Source of the DNA: Belliella pelovolcani
GTDB lineage: Bacteria > Bacteroidota > Bacteroidia > Cytophagales > Cyclobacteriaceae
Reading direction: 5' to 3'
Assembly: GCF_900156785.1 (NCBI RefSeq)
Contig: NZ_FTOP01000010.1
Location: 62,001 to 126,000 of the forward strand
DNA length: 64,000 nt
Position numbers and translations under genes: made by a program
Notes under the pieces: model-generated
The model's database searches: none
What the model was told of the DNA's origin: nothing
Seen by the model: the letters and a program-made list of their open reading frames with translations, nothing else
Part shown: one piece after another, positions 36,126-43,994 of the stretch
Numbering within the stretch: position 1 is the first letter of the stretch
Layout of the letters: each line of letters starts with the position of its first letter

Positions 36126-37145
36126 CTATCTTTTCAAATCCACGGCATCCAAATACCTTTTAAGCCCAGGGCTTGGGCTGAGCCTATATATAAAATTGAC
36201 CCTATAATTGCCCGTCATTAAGGTATTGTCGAAATCTGAATTTCGAATCATATTGACCCTATTGTGCACATAATTAAAATTCACAGACCATTTTTCAGAA
36301 TTGTAACCAACAAAACCCCTTAAAAATAGATTTGAGCTAAATCCCCATCGGTTACTTGCTCCTTCATTAAAAACTAGCCTTTGCTGACCTAAACTAAGAT
36401 TGGTAGACGCATATCCCGTGATAAAAAAATGCCTCAGAATCACAAAAGTATGCACATATCCCGCATTCGGACCAAACTGAAAGAAATTGGCTTGGTTGAA
36501 ATTCCGACCCGGATCATCCAAAAATCCAATGGGGAAAATTGGTCGATCATCTATGGCTGTACCTCCATAAATCTCAAAACCAAGTAATGGACTACCACCG
36601 GATTTGACCTGCCACTCATTTTGCAAAAAAGCAGCTCTTAAAGATATTTTATCGCCATTAAATAAATACTGAACGTTGGCTCCATATTTCCTGACTCGCA
36701 TCGTTGGACTTACATAGAAAGGCATCCCTGAACTATGATCCTCAGCTAAATCAACATAATACCCCCTGTAAAATTGCCCAAATAAATCAATGACAAAATT
36801 CTTAGGATAAGCATGCACTTGAAGATCTAGGTACTTGGTATCACCTGTACCCCTGTCAGGATTCAAAAACCCCCAGCCATACGCAAGATTCAATGTAAGT
36901 CCATTATAAGTCGCACCAACCCCCATATTGAGAGTTGAGTTAGGTTCAAAACGAATCCTCCTATCGGACAACCTATCTTTTACTTCAAAAGCCGTATACT
37001 TCCTCGATGCATAAAGCCTAGTTGTCAACTGATCCGGAAACTTTATATAATACACAGAATCTAATGATTCATTTTGCATAGCAAGCGCATCCTTTCCCAT
37101 GATGACGAGAAAAAAAATAAGTAAACTTGTTTTCACCTTTATCAT
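36126..37145 (-). CDS. DUF4421-family outer-membrane protein
   Basis: 339-aa protein (start at 37145, where the signal peptide MIKVKTSLLIFFLVIMGKDALA begins; 37169 is a less likely start). The sequence DQLTTRLYASRKYTAFEV, FEPNSTLNMGVGATYNGLTLNLAYGWGF and many alternating aromatic strands match DUF4421 and a beta-barrel. No function is known. It is a lone gene. Confidence 0.8.
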   Translation of the reverse strand: MIKVKTSLLIFFLVIMGKDALAMQNESLDSVYYIKFPDQLTTRLYASRKYTAFEVKDRLSDRRIRFEPNSTLNMGVGATYNGLTLNLAYGWGFLNPDRGTGDTKYLDLQVHAYPKNFVIDLFGQFYRGYYVDLAEDHSSGMPFYVSPTMRVRKYGANVQYLFNGDKISLRAAFLQNEWQVKSGGSPLLGFEIYGGTAIDDRPIFPIGFLDDPGRNFNQANFFQFGPNAGYVHTFVILRHFFITGYASTNLSLGQQRLVFNEGASNRWGFSSNLFLRGFVGYNSEKWSVNFNYVHNRVNMIRNSDFDNTLMTGNYRVNFIYRLSPSPGLKRYLDAVDLKR

Positions 37146-37210
37146 TTTCAAAGCGCAACCATTAAACAATGAATTTTATCATTCCCAATTACCTTAACAC
37201 GAATTAAAAC

Positions 37211-37330
37211 AAAAAATCCTGCCAAAGCAGGATTAATTTGAAATGAAGGTCAGAAAAAACAATTGTCATTATAACCTTCATCTCTTACTTCTATCAAAAG
37301 TCTTTAGCAAAAAAAGTTGCTTAATCACCC
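37211..37330 (-). ncRNA. Candidate small RNA (about 120 nt)
   Basis: Inside a 586-bp AT-rich spacer, a leftward promoter TTTTG-N21-TATATTTG (37335-37368) faces a terminator (AATCCTGC, loop TTTG, GCAGGATT, then T6) at 37211-37234. The RNA between is about 120 nt and has no convincing ORF (best frame 16 codons). Alternatively the terminator ends a long 3' tail of the pyruvyl-transferase operon. Confidence 0.35.
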
Positions 37331-37368
37331 GATACAAATATAGAAAAGAATATCCCATAAATGCAAAA

Positions 37369-37731
37369 TTAAATTCATGGAATTTTTTGGTTTAATATTA
37401 AAATAATATCAATGCAAAAATTAACAAGGTTATTAAAATACAATTTATCTCATTGGTCTTGACTTAACCTTAATAAATAAAACTTCCAATACACCCTATA
37501 CATGGTTTCCTAAAACATATATTAAAATTGATTATAAACCCAAAATCATTAAATAAGCCCAAAATTCACAAACAATTATATTTGAAGTTTCCATCAGGTC
37601 CTAAAAAACTGCTTGATAAAAAATTTACCCACATTAAAACACCTACATTAGGTATAAAAAATTAATATTAGAATATTTATATTTATATTCAAATAAAACA
37701 AATAATCAAAACGCTTTAGAGTCTATCAAAA
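37369..37731. other. AT-rich spacer
   Basis: No ORF or strong structure recognised between the sRNA promoter and the pyruvyl-transferase stop codon. The base composition is markedly AT-rich even for this genome, with several poly-A/T tracts. Confidence 0.4.
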
Positions 37732-38538
37732 TCACAAGGGACAACTTGACTTCAACTGCTCTAAATCAATATCGATTTTGTAATCATAAAAATTGCGCTC
37801 TATTTCATGGATTTTTGTGTGCTTCTTGATGCATATAGGCCTTCTATCTTTTCTTTTGACAGACATGAAATAATCTAAAAACTTGAAACCTTCCCCGACC
37901 ACTTGATCCGAAAATTCAATCCAAAGCGAAGGAATTTGATAAGCATCCGCCACAATGACCCCATGAAGCGAGCTGGAAATAATCCGGTCACAAGCCAAAA
38001 TTTCGTCAATGACATGAAGAGGGTTAGATTGTTGCACATCTATTACAGTCACCTCTTCATCATGATCAAATTTTTCCAGCCAAGGATTGGCCTTATCTAC
38101 ATAGTGTGGAATTATCCCAATTCTATACTTTTTTTTAACTTTTGGCTGATAGATTTCAGGCATTAGAAGTGCTGGATCACCAAACACATTTGGACATTCA
38201 ATTCCAGCGGCTTCCAGTTTACTTTTTGTCAATGGTCCTCTTACCGCACATATCTCCAAGGGCTCTTCCTTGCATTTCACTTTAGCTGAGATAAAACCAC
38301 TTCCCCAGATGATGGTCTTAGATGTACTCTTTTGTAGAATTGAACCAATCATAAAGAAATGGTTGGTGAAACGATAAAAAAGGGAAGGGATTCTGATTAC
38401 TTTTTTGTCAGATAAGTGTGCCACAATATGCGGCGTGAGGATGTCACCAAAATTATTCTTATGCTTATCGTATGAGACCCAATAGTAACGACTTAAAAAA
38501 GATTTTAAAGAATTCTTTATACTTCTATTACCTAACAT
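37732..38538 (-). CDS. Polysaccharide pyruvyl transferase family protein
   Basis: 268-aa enzyme of PF04230, which adds pyruvyl ketals to sugars in exported polysaccharides. Recognisable parts are NFGDILTPHIVAHLSDK near residue 28, the central VRGPLTKSKLEAAGI and VFGDPALLMP, and the C-terminal ISSSLHGVIVADAYQIPSLWI. It starts 10 bp after the glycosyltransferase on the same strand. Together they look like a remnant or small piece of a surface-glycan pathway. Confidence 0.9.
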   Translation of the reverse strand: MLGNRSIKNSLKSFLSRYYWVSYDKHKNNFGDILTPHIVAHLSDKKVIRIPSLFYRFTNHFFMIGSILQKSTSKTIIWGSGFISAKVKCKEEPLEICAVRGPLTKSKLEAAGIECPNVFGDPALLMPEIYQPKVKKKYRIGIIPHYVDKANPWLEKFDHDEEVTVIDVQQSNPLHVIDEILACDRIISSSLHGVIVADAYQIPSLWIEFSDQVVGEGFKFLDYFMSVKRKDRRPICIKKHTKIHEIERNFYDYKIDIDLEQLKSSCPL

Positions 38539-38548
38539 TTAATCAAAT

Positions 38549-39541
38549 TTATTGCAAATATAACAATTTCAATTGATTAGCCTCTTTTTGAGCGCTCCAT
38601 TCATTTACTATTTTATTCCTCCCTGCTTCTGAGGTACATTTCAATTCCCTAGAAATCAACCCTAGCAAAATCTTCTGAAGCCCGTCGGAATCACCCGGTG
38701 GGAATAAATAGCCTGTTTTTTGATCATCGATCACATCATCATGAACACCTACACCCCTCGTAGCAACTACCGTAACTCCACAGGACATGGCCTCCAAACA
38801 AACCAATGAAAAACCCTCTGAATATGATGGAACTACCACAATCTTTGAAGCCTGATAGTAATTTTTGATTTCTTTGGTTTCGGGATGAAAGTAGACTTGA
38901 ATTGTCAGCTCTTTTTGTAAAACCTCTGTCTTCAATCTCTCCACAAAATTCTGATCATCTACTTTCCCTACCACTACCAATGCCCAGTTGGGGTAATTTC
39001 CTAGAATAGGTATCAATGCATCCAAGACGACTTGGTGTCCTTTGCGCTCTCTTACTCTTCCTGCTACACAAATGATGTTTTGTTGAGAGACATTTTGAAT
39101 TTTAGCCCTAGGATCTGGCACGAAAAAATCAGTCTGTACTCCATGTCCTATCACGGATGATGATAATGGCAGCGATTGCTGCATATTAAAAGTGAGAGAA
39201 ATGACCTGGTCAGCTTTTCTCAGCAATCCAAGAGTAAGCTTTGAAGGTGGGCTTTCTGCATGCCTTGTGGCCACCAACTTAAAGTCAAAGCCTAGCATCC
39301 TTAAAAGCAAAGCTCTTATGATTTCATTATTTCTATGCGCATGAATAATTACTTTTCTATTTGCCTTAAGCAATCTAAATACTCTCCCCCAGCCAATTTT
39401 CTGGCCTGATAGCAAACTACCAAAAATATATAATTCAAAATCCTGCTCTAAATAAGGCAATACATTTTCTATACTGGAAGTCAATCCAGTTTTCCTTTTA
39501 TGAAAATGAAACTGGATCAAGATCGGTTTATCAGATTCCAT
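38549..39541 (-). CDS. Glycosyltransferase family 4 protein
   Basis: 330-aa GT-B glycosyltransferase. The C-terminal donor-binding domain shows VAGRVRERKGHQVVLDAL and the EX7E-type motif EGFSLVCLEAMSCGVTVVAT, followed by GVGVHDDVIDDQKTGYLFPPGD. It transfers a nucleotide-activated sugar in glycan assembly, with an unknown acceptor. Coupled to the pyruvyl-transferase gene. Confidence 0.92.
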   Translation of the reverse strand: MESDKPILIQFHFHKRKTGLTSSIENVLPYLEQDFELYIFGSLLSGQKIGWGRVFRLLKANRKVIIHAHRNNEIIRALLLRMLGFDFKLVATRHAESPPSKLTLGLLRKADQVISLTFNMQQSLPLSSSVIGHGVQTDFFVPDPRAKIQNVSQQNIICVAGRVRERKGHQVVLDALIPILGNYPNWALVVVGKVDDQNFVERLKTEVLQKELTIQVYFHPETKEIKNYYQASKIVVVPSYSEGFSLVCLEAMSCGVTVVATRGVGVHDDVIDDQKTGYLFPPGDSDGLQKILLGLISRELKCTSEAGRNKIVNEWSAQKEANQLKLLYLQ

Positions 39542-39579
39542 AGGTTCAAAAAAATTAAATAACTTGCTTCATATTAAAT

Positions 39580-39614
39580 AAAAAGAAGCACTGCTGTACT
39601 TCAACAATGCTTCT
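39580..39614 (-). terminator. Terminator of the aminotransferase gene
   Basis: AGAAGCA and TGCTTCT with a 17-nt loop, followed leftwards by TTTTATTT. Confidence 0.7.
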
Positions 39615-39629
39615 ATGTTACTTTCATAT

Positions 39630-40832
39630 TTAGGCTAATTTCGTCAAAGCCTCTTTGATTCGCTTCAAGGCTTCTTTTAATTCTTCCTCAGATGCTGCAT
39701 AAGATAACCTTACACAATCTGGCGCACCAAATGCAGCCCCAGTCACCACAGATACATTTGCTTCTTCCAAAAGATAAATACAAAGATCATCGGCATTATT
39801 GATCTGATGACTTCCTGACTGCTTACCAAAGAAAGCTGTCACATCAGGGAAAAAGTAAAATGCTCCTTCTGGGACATGCGTCTTGATCCCCGGGATCTCT
39901 TTCAACAGTCCCAATACCAATTCTCTTCTTTGAAGGTAGGCCTTCTCCATTTCTTTTGATGGAGTCTGATCTCCAGCAATCGCCGCCAAAGCAGCACGCT
40001 GAGCGATACCTGTACCACCAGAAGTAAACTGACCTTGCATTTTTTCACATGCTTTGGCGATAAATAGTGGTGCGCAGATATACCCTACTCTCCAACCTGT
40101 CATTGCATATCCTTTAGAGAATCCATTGACTGTAATCGTCCTTTCAAACATCCCAGAGATAGAAGCGATACTAAAATGCTTCCCAGTAAAATTGATCAAT
40201 TCATATATCTCGTCTGCAATTACATAAACATCTTCTTTACTTTTCACTACCGCTGCAATAGCTTCAAGCTCCTCCTTACTGAATACCGATCCAGTAGGAT
40301 TGCAAGGAGAGGAATAGATGACCGCCTTGGTTTTATCGGTCATGGCTTCTTTAAGCTGCGCCGAAGTAGCTTTGAAATTATTCTCCAAAGTACCCTCAAT
40401 CAAAACAGGCACACCTCCTGCCAGCTTGATGATCTCGGCGTAAGACACCCAGTAAGGTGAAAAAATCACCACTTCGTCACCTTCATTCAGCATGCACATG
40501 AAGACATTAGCAATGGAGTGTTTAGCTCCAGTTGAGACTACAATGTTCTCAGATTTCGCCTCAGCAATATGATTTTCTTCTCTGAGCTTTTTAGCAATAG
40601 CTTCTCTCAAATCCTGATAACCCGCCACAGGAGGGTATGCAAAATATTTACCTTCATCAATTGCTGATTTGGCTGCCTCTTGGATATGCTTAGGCGTTTT
40701 GAAATCTGGTTCACCCAAACTCAAACTAATTATATCTACACCTTGGCCTTTAAGTTCTCTTGCCTTTTTTGCCATTGCCAGCGTAGCTGACTCTTCCATT
40801 TGGTTGATTCGGTCGGATAGGATTGAATTCAT
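39630..40832 (-). CDS. aspC: PLP-dependent aspartate/aromatic aminotransferase (class I)
   Basis: 400-aa class I/II aminotransferase. The PLP-binding Lys lies in TVNGFSKGYAMTGWRVGY, with YSSPCNPTGSVFSKEEL and YVIADEIYELI carrying the Asn and Asp/Tyr that hold the cofactor, and CVRLSYAASEEEL with the substrate Arg. Subgroup Ib (AAT-like), so it probably transfers amino groups between aspartate and 2-oxoglutarate. Single-gene unit. Confidence 0.92.
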   Translation of the reverse strand: MNSILSDRINQMEESATLAMAKKARELKGQGVDIISLSLGEPDFKTPKHIQEAAKSAIDEGKYFAYPPVAGYQDLREAIAKKLREENHIAEAKSENIVVSTGAKHSIANVFMCMLNEGDEVVIFSPYWVSYAEIIKLAGGVPVLIEGTLENNFKATSAQLKEAMTDKTKAVIYSSPCNPTGSVFSKEELEAIAAVVKSKEDVYVIADEIYELINFTGKHFSIASISGMFERTITVNGFSKGYAMTGWRVGYICAPLFIAKACEKMQGQFTSGGTGIAQRAALAAIAGDQTPSKEMEKAYLQRRELVLGLLKEIPGIKTHVPEGAFYFFPDVTAFFGKQSGSHQINNADDLCIYLLEEANVSVVTGAAFGAPDCVRLSYAASEEELKEALKRIKEALTKLA

Positions 40833-40965
40833 TTTATGAGGTTGTTTTTTTAAATTTGACCAAAATTAAAGATTCCAATTATTAAATCTAAACTTAACTG
40901 AGAATTGATTCCGAATTAGTACTTTTAAGATTCAATATTTGGTTTTAATACTCGTTATTGCATAT

Positions 40966-41838
40966 ATGAAATCGTTTTGGCTCTGTTTATTGATGTTTCT
41001 CGCACTTCCTACCATGCTGATGGCACAGAGGAAAAATAAAAAGGAGGCAGAGAAAGTAACCGTTGACCCGGACTCTTCTGGTATTGTGAGTAATAAACTT
41101 TTGCCTACTACCTCACCGCTTTTACTTTTTGATGAACAGAGTAAAAAGGAGAAAAAGAAAAAAGAGAAAAAGAAAGAAAAGAAGAATATCTACTATGGAG
41201 AGCGCACTAAAAAAGGACGTATCAGGCAGAACTTAAGAGAGCAAGTTCAATTTACTTTTTTCAACTATACTACACAGAAGCAGACTGTAGACCCTTATGT
41301 GAGGGATATCTATTGGTATGATCAGCGAGATAAAATGATCCGATCCAAGGATTTTGACCCCTCCAGAGGTGTCTTACTTCACGGGCCATTTGAAAGAATC
41401 ATCGGAGAAATCACAGTGGAAAAAGGCATGTACTATTTCGGAACCAAGCATGGGACTTGGATGACATTTGACAATAGAAGTGTATTGGTCGACAAAGGTC
41501 ACTATCAAGCTGGATGGAGAAAAGACTCCCGTACTACTTATTATGATGGCAACAATAAAGTCATAGAAAAACTCACCCCAATCGAATACGATTTGAAAGA
41601 AGGCAATTTCTATCACTTCTATGAAAATGGCCAAGTCGCTGTAATAGGAGAATATCAGTATGGAGAAAAAGTGGGCTTATGGACAGAATACTGGGACACT
41701 AAAAATGCGCAAGCAATCCGAAAAAGAGAAATTCAATACCAGGAAAAACCCTTCACCAAAAACTTTAGACCTTACATCAGGGCCGAATGGGACAAAGAAG
41801 GTACTCTCATCTACAGAACTAATATCGCATCAAATTAA
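40966..41838 (+). CDS. Exported MORN-like repeat protein (YwqK-type)
   Basis: 290-aa protein with a signal peptide (MKSFWLCLLMFLALPTMLMAQ) starting at 40966; an upstream in-frame start adds only nine residues. A Lys/Glu-rich linker (about residues 50-85) is followed by repeated blocks of the type GxYxxGxxxGxWxxY (HGPFERIIGEIT, GTKHGTWMTF, GHYQAGWRKDS, GEYQYGEKVGLWTEYW). These match MORN/YwqK repeats, which are beta-hairpin surfaces of unclear role. Despite its database name, nothing here suggests a toxin-antitoxin function. Confidence 0.75.
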   Translation: MKSFWLCLLMFLALPTMLMAQRKNKKEAEKVTVDPDSSGIVSNKLLPTTSPLLLFDEQSKKEKKKKEKKKEKKNIYYGERTKKGRIRQNLREQVQFTFFNYTTQKQTVDPYVRDIYWYDQRDKMIRSKDFDPSRGVLLHGPFERIIGEITVEKGMYYFGTKHGTWMTFDNRSVLVDKGHYQAGWRKDSRTTYYDGNNKVIEKLTPIEYDLKEGNFYHFYENGQVAVIGEYQYGEKVGLWTEYWDTKNAQAIRKREIQYQEKPFTKNFRPYIRAEWDKEGTLIYRTNIASN

Positions 41839-41874
41839 ACAAATCTTATTCCCTACCTTTTTTATAGGGAATTA

Positions 41875-41904
41875 TTGTTCCCTTTATTTTTCTTCATATA
41901 TTTG
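41875..41904 (+). promoter_or_regulatory. Promoter of the marR-type gene
   Basis: TTG (41875-41877), a 19-bp spacer and TATATTTG (41897-41904) match the Bacteroidota promoter. The putative operator at 41902 overlaps the -7 box and start codon, as expected for autorepression. Confidence 0.8.
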
Positions 41905-41928
41905 TCACACTAATTATTTGTATGACAC
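41902..41928 (+). promoter_or_regulatory. Putative MarR operator, copy 1
   Basis: TTGTCACACTAATTAT followed by TTGTATGACA contains the inverted arms TGTCA/TGACA. The core TTGTnACACTAATTAT recurs only upstream of the FNR gene (42380), suggesting that both sites bind the MarR-type regulator. Confidence 0.55.
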
Positions 41929-42356
41929 AGGAACAATTCAGCAAGTACTCATTTCTCCTTGATCGGACCGCCCGCAAAGTCAAGCAATATGCCCAACAAA
42001 AATTCAATCTGGGTGACTTTGACATTACGGTTGATCAATGGCTGGTATTGAAAAATCTATCAGAAAATGAACTCTTGAGTCAAACTGAATTGGCACAGCT
42101 GGTGTTTAAAGACCATCCTACATTGACAAGAATTATAGATATCCTCTGTAAAAAAGGTTATGTAGAAAGAGTACCTCACCCTCAAGATAGGAGAAGCTTT
42201 CAACTTCACTTGACCAATCAAGGAGTTTCTAAAGTAAAAGAGCTAAAACCTCAGATTACCCAAATCAGGGAGAAGGCTTGGGAGAACTTGAATGAAAGAG
42301 ATTTTGAAGAATTCAAACGGATATTGAATACCATCTACACTAATCTTGAGGAATGA
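41922..42356 (+). CDS. MarR-family transcriptional regulator
   Basis: 144-aa winged-helix repressor. The DNA-binding part (about residues 35-100) shows LTVDQWLVLKNL-like and SQTELAQLVFKDHPTLTRIIDILCKKGYVERVPHPQDRRS, with the recognition helix and the DxR wing typical of MarR. The flanking helices form the dimer interface. It probably represses its own promoter and that of the FNR-ferredoxin pair directly downstream, from the shared operator sequence. No Cys-based redox sensor stands out. Confidence 0.92.
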   Translation: MTQEQFSKYSFLLDRTARKVKQYAQQKFNLGDFDITVDQWLVLKNLSENELLSQTELAQLVFKDHPTLTRIIDILCKKGYVERVPHPQDRRSFQLHLTNQGVSKVKELKPQITQIREKAWENLNERDFEEFKRILNTIYTNLEE

Positions 42357-42379
42357 AAATCTACTCAGCTTAAAAATAG

Positions 42380-42409
42380 TTGTTACACTAATTATATTTA
42401 TACGAACAA
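42380..42409 (+). promoter_or_regulatory. Putative MarR operator, copy 2
   Basis: TTGTTACACTAATTATAT followed by TTATACGAACAA matches the site in front of the marR gene over its first 16 bases (one mismatch) and has arms TTGTT/AACAA. It lies 40-70 bp before the FNR start. Confidence 0.55.
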
Positions 42410-42449
42410 TCTGAATCATCATTGGTTTTACCAATAAATCTTACACATC

Positions 42450-43454
42450 ATGATTAATACTGACATTTGCATCATCGGGGCTGGACCAGTCGGATTATTT
42501 GCAGTTTTTGAAGCAGGCTTATTGAAAATGCGTTGCCACTTGATCGATGCATTGCCTCAGGTAGGGGGACAACTATCTGAAATCTACCCACAAAAGCCCA
42601 TTTATGACATCCCAGGTTATCCTGAAGTCAAAGCCCAAGAACTTGTGGACAATCTGATGGAGCAAATCAAACCCTTCAACCCTACTTTTACTTTGGGAGA
42701 GCGAGTAGACCATTTGGCGAAGCAGGATGATGGTTCTTTTGTAATCACGACTAGTGACAAAACGCAAGTTCATGCACAAGTAATCGTGATTGCTGGTGGA
42801 CTAGGATGCTTTGAGCCAAGAAAGCCGGTATTGGAAAACCTAGAAACCTTTGAAGGCAAAGGAGTAGTTTACATGGTCAAAAACCCTGAGACTTTCAGAG
42901 ACAAAAAGGTGGTAATCGCTGGTGGTGGAGATTCTGCTCTTGATTGGACGATCTACTTGGCTGATGTCGCAGAGCGGGTTACACTAGTACATAGAAACGA
43001 AACCTTCAGAGGAGCTCCTGATTCTGCGTCCAAAGTTTTTGATTTGGCTAACAATGGCAAAATCGACTTGATCCTGTCAGCAAACCTAAAAGAGATCAAT
43101 GGAGATGGAACACTAGAAACAGTCAAGTTGGAAAATAAAGCGAAGGAGGAAATCACTATTGATGCAGATTATCTGATTCCATTGTTTGGATTGAGCCCTA
43201 AGTTAGGACCAATAGCAGACTGGGGATTGAGCATTGACAAAAATGCCATTGAAGTAGATACGACTGATTACTCAACAGGAGTAGACAGAATCTATGCGAT
43301 CGGAGACATCAATACCTATGAAGGCAAATTGAAGTTGATCCTTTGCGGATTCCACGAAGCCGCTATCATGATGCACTCTGCATTCAAATATGTATATCCT
43401 GACCAAAAATTGAGCTTCAAATACACCACGGTCAATGGTGTAAATGCATTTTAA
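42450..43454 (+). CDS. Ferredoxin--NADP reductase, thioredoxin-reductase-like type
   Basis: 334-aa flavoprotein with an FAD-binding GAGPVGLFAVFEAGL near the start, the NADPH-binding VIAGGGDSALDWTIYL (about residue 155) and the C-terminal IYAIGDINTYEGKLKLILCGFHEAAIM. It lacks the CxxC pair of thioredoxin reductases, which identifies the TrxR-like ferredoxin reductase (YumC-type). The ferredoxin gene 15 bp downstream is its likely partner. It moves electrons between NADPH and that 2Fe-2S protein. Confidence 0.93.
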   Translation: MINTDICIIGAGPVGLFAVFEAGLLKMRCHLIDALPQVGGQLSEIYPQKPIYDIPGYPEVKAQELVDNLMEQIKPFNPTFTLGERVDHLAKQDDGSFVITTSDKTQVHAQVIVIAGGLGCFEPRKPVLENLETFEGKGVVYMVKNPETFRDKKVVIAGGGDSALDWTIYLADVAERVTLVHRNETFRGAPDSASKVFDLANNGKIDLILSANLKEINGDGTLETVKLENKAKEEITIDADYLIPLFGLSPKLGPIADWGLSIDKNAIEVDTTDYSTGVDRIYAIGDINTYEGKLKLILCGFHEAAIMMHSAFKYVYPDQKLSFKYTTVNGVNAF

Positions 43455-43457
43455 TTT

Positions 43458-43465
43458 TACCTTTG
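43458..43465 (+). promoter_or_regulatory. Possible internal promoter giving a leaderless ferredoxin mRNA
   Basis: TACCTTTG lies in the 15-bp gap between FNR and ferredoxin, four bases before the ATG. If used, transcription would begin at or next to the start codon. It may equally be a chance match. Confidence 0.3.
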
Positions 43466-43469
43466 CAGC

Positions 43470-43790
43470 ATGGTAACATTCACAGTAGAAGATCACGACG
43501 GTAATCGTCAATCAATAGAAGCTCCAGACGACATGGGGCTAAGCCTCATGGAAATATTGAAGGCCTCGGAATATCCCGTATTAGCTACTTGCGGTGGCAT
43601 GGCGCTCTGTGCTACCTGTCATGTGGAAGTGCTAGAAGGAGAAGATGCATTAGGTGAAGCTACAGATGTAGAACTCGATCAGTTAGAAAATCTACCCGAG
43701 TATTTTCCTACAAGCCGACTTGCCTGTCAAGTCAGGATCAGTCCAGAGCTTGAAGGCGCTGTGATCAAACTCAGAGGAGAAGATAATTAA
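43470..43790 (+). CDS. 2Fe-2S ferredoxin (adrenodoxin type)
   Basis: 106-aa electron carrier. The cluster motif CGGMALCATCH gives C-x5-C-x2-C, with the fourth Cys in TSRLACQVRI. Length and the acidic character fit the adrenodoxin/ISC-type ferredoxins. It lies 15 bp after its probable reductase. The IS1182-family element starts 3 bp after its stop codon. Confidence 0.95.
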   Translation: MVTFTVEDHDGNRQSIEAPDDMGLSLMEILKASEYPVLATCGGMALCATCHVEVLEGEDALGEATDVELDQLENLPEYFPTSRLACQVRISPELEGAVIKLRGEDN

Positions 43791-43850
43791 TAAAAAAAGA
43801 GGCTGTCTCAAAAAGTAAAATTTAAATTCTGACAGCTGATTTTAAGCAAT

Positions 43851-43884
43851 GGAGGCCGATTTCTTAGATTTCGGCCTTTATTTT
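43851..43884 (+). terminator. Terminator-like hairpin inside the IS left end
   Basis: AGGCCGA and TCGGCCT with T-rich sequence after it on the plus strand. It may stop read-through from the ferredoxin operon into the transposase antisense strand. Confidence 0.6.
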
Positions 43885-43994
43885 TTGACTTTGGGTCAAA
43901 AAACTCCTCTTTTCTTCTTTTGAGATTTTGTCTCCGTTAAAAGTTAGTAAATCGTCTTAAAGGGTGCCAAAGAAGCATTTTTGAGCATTTGCCT

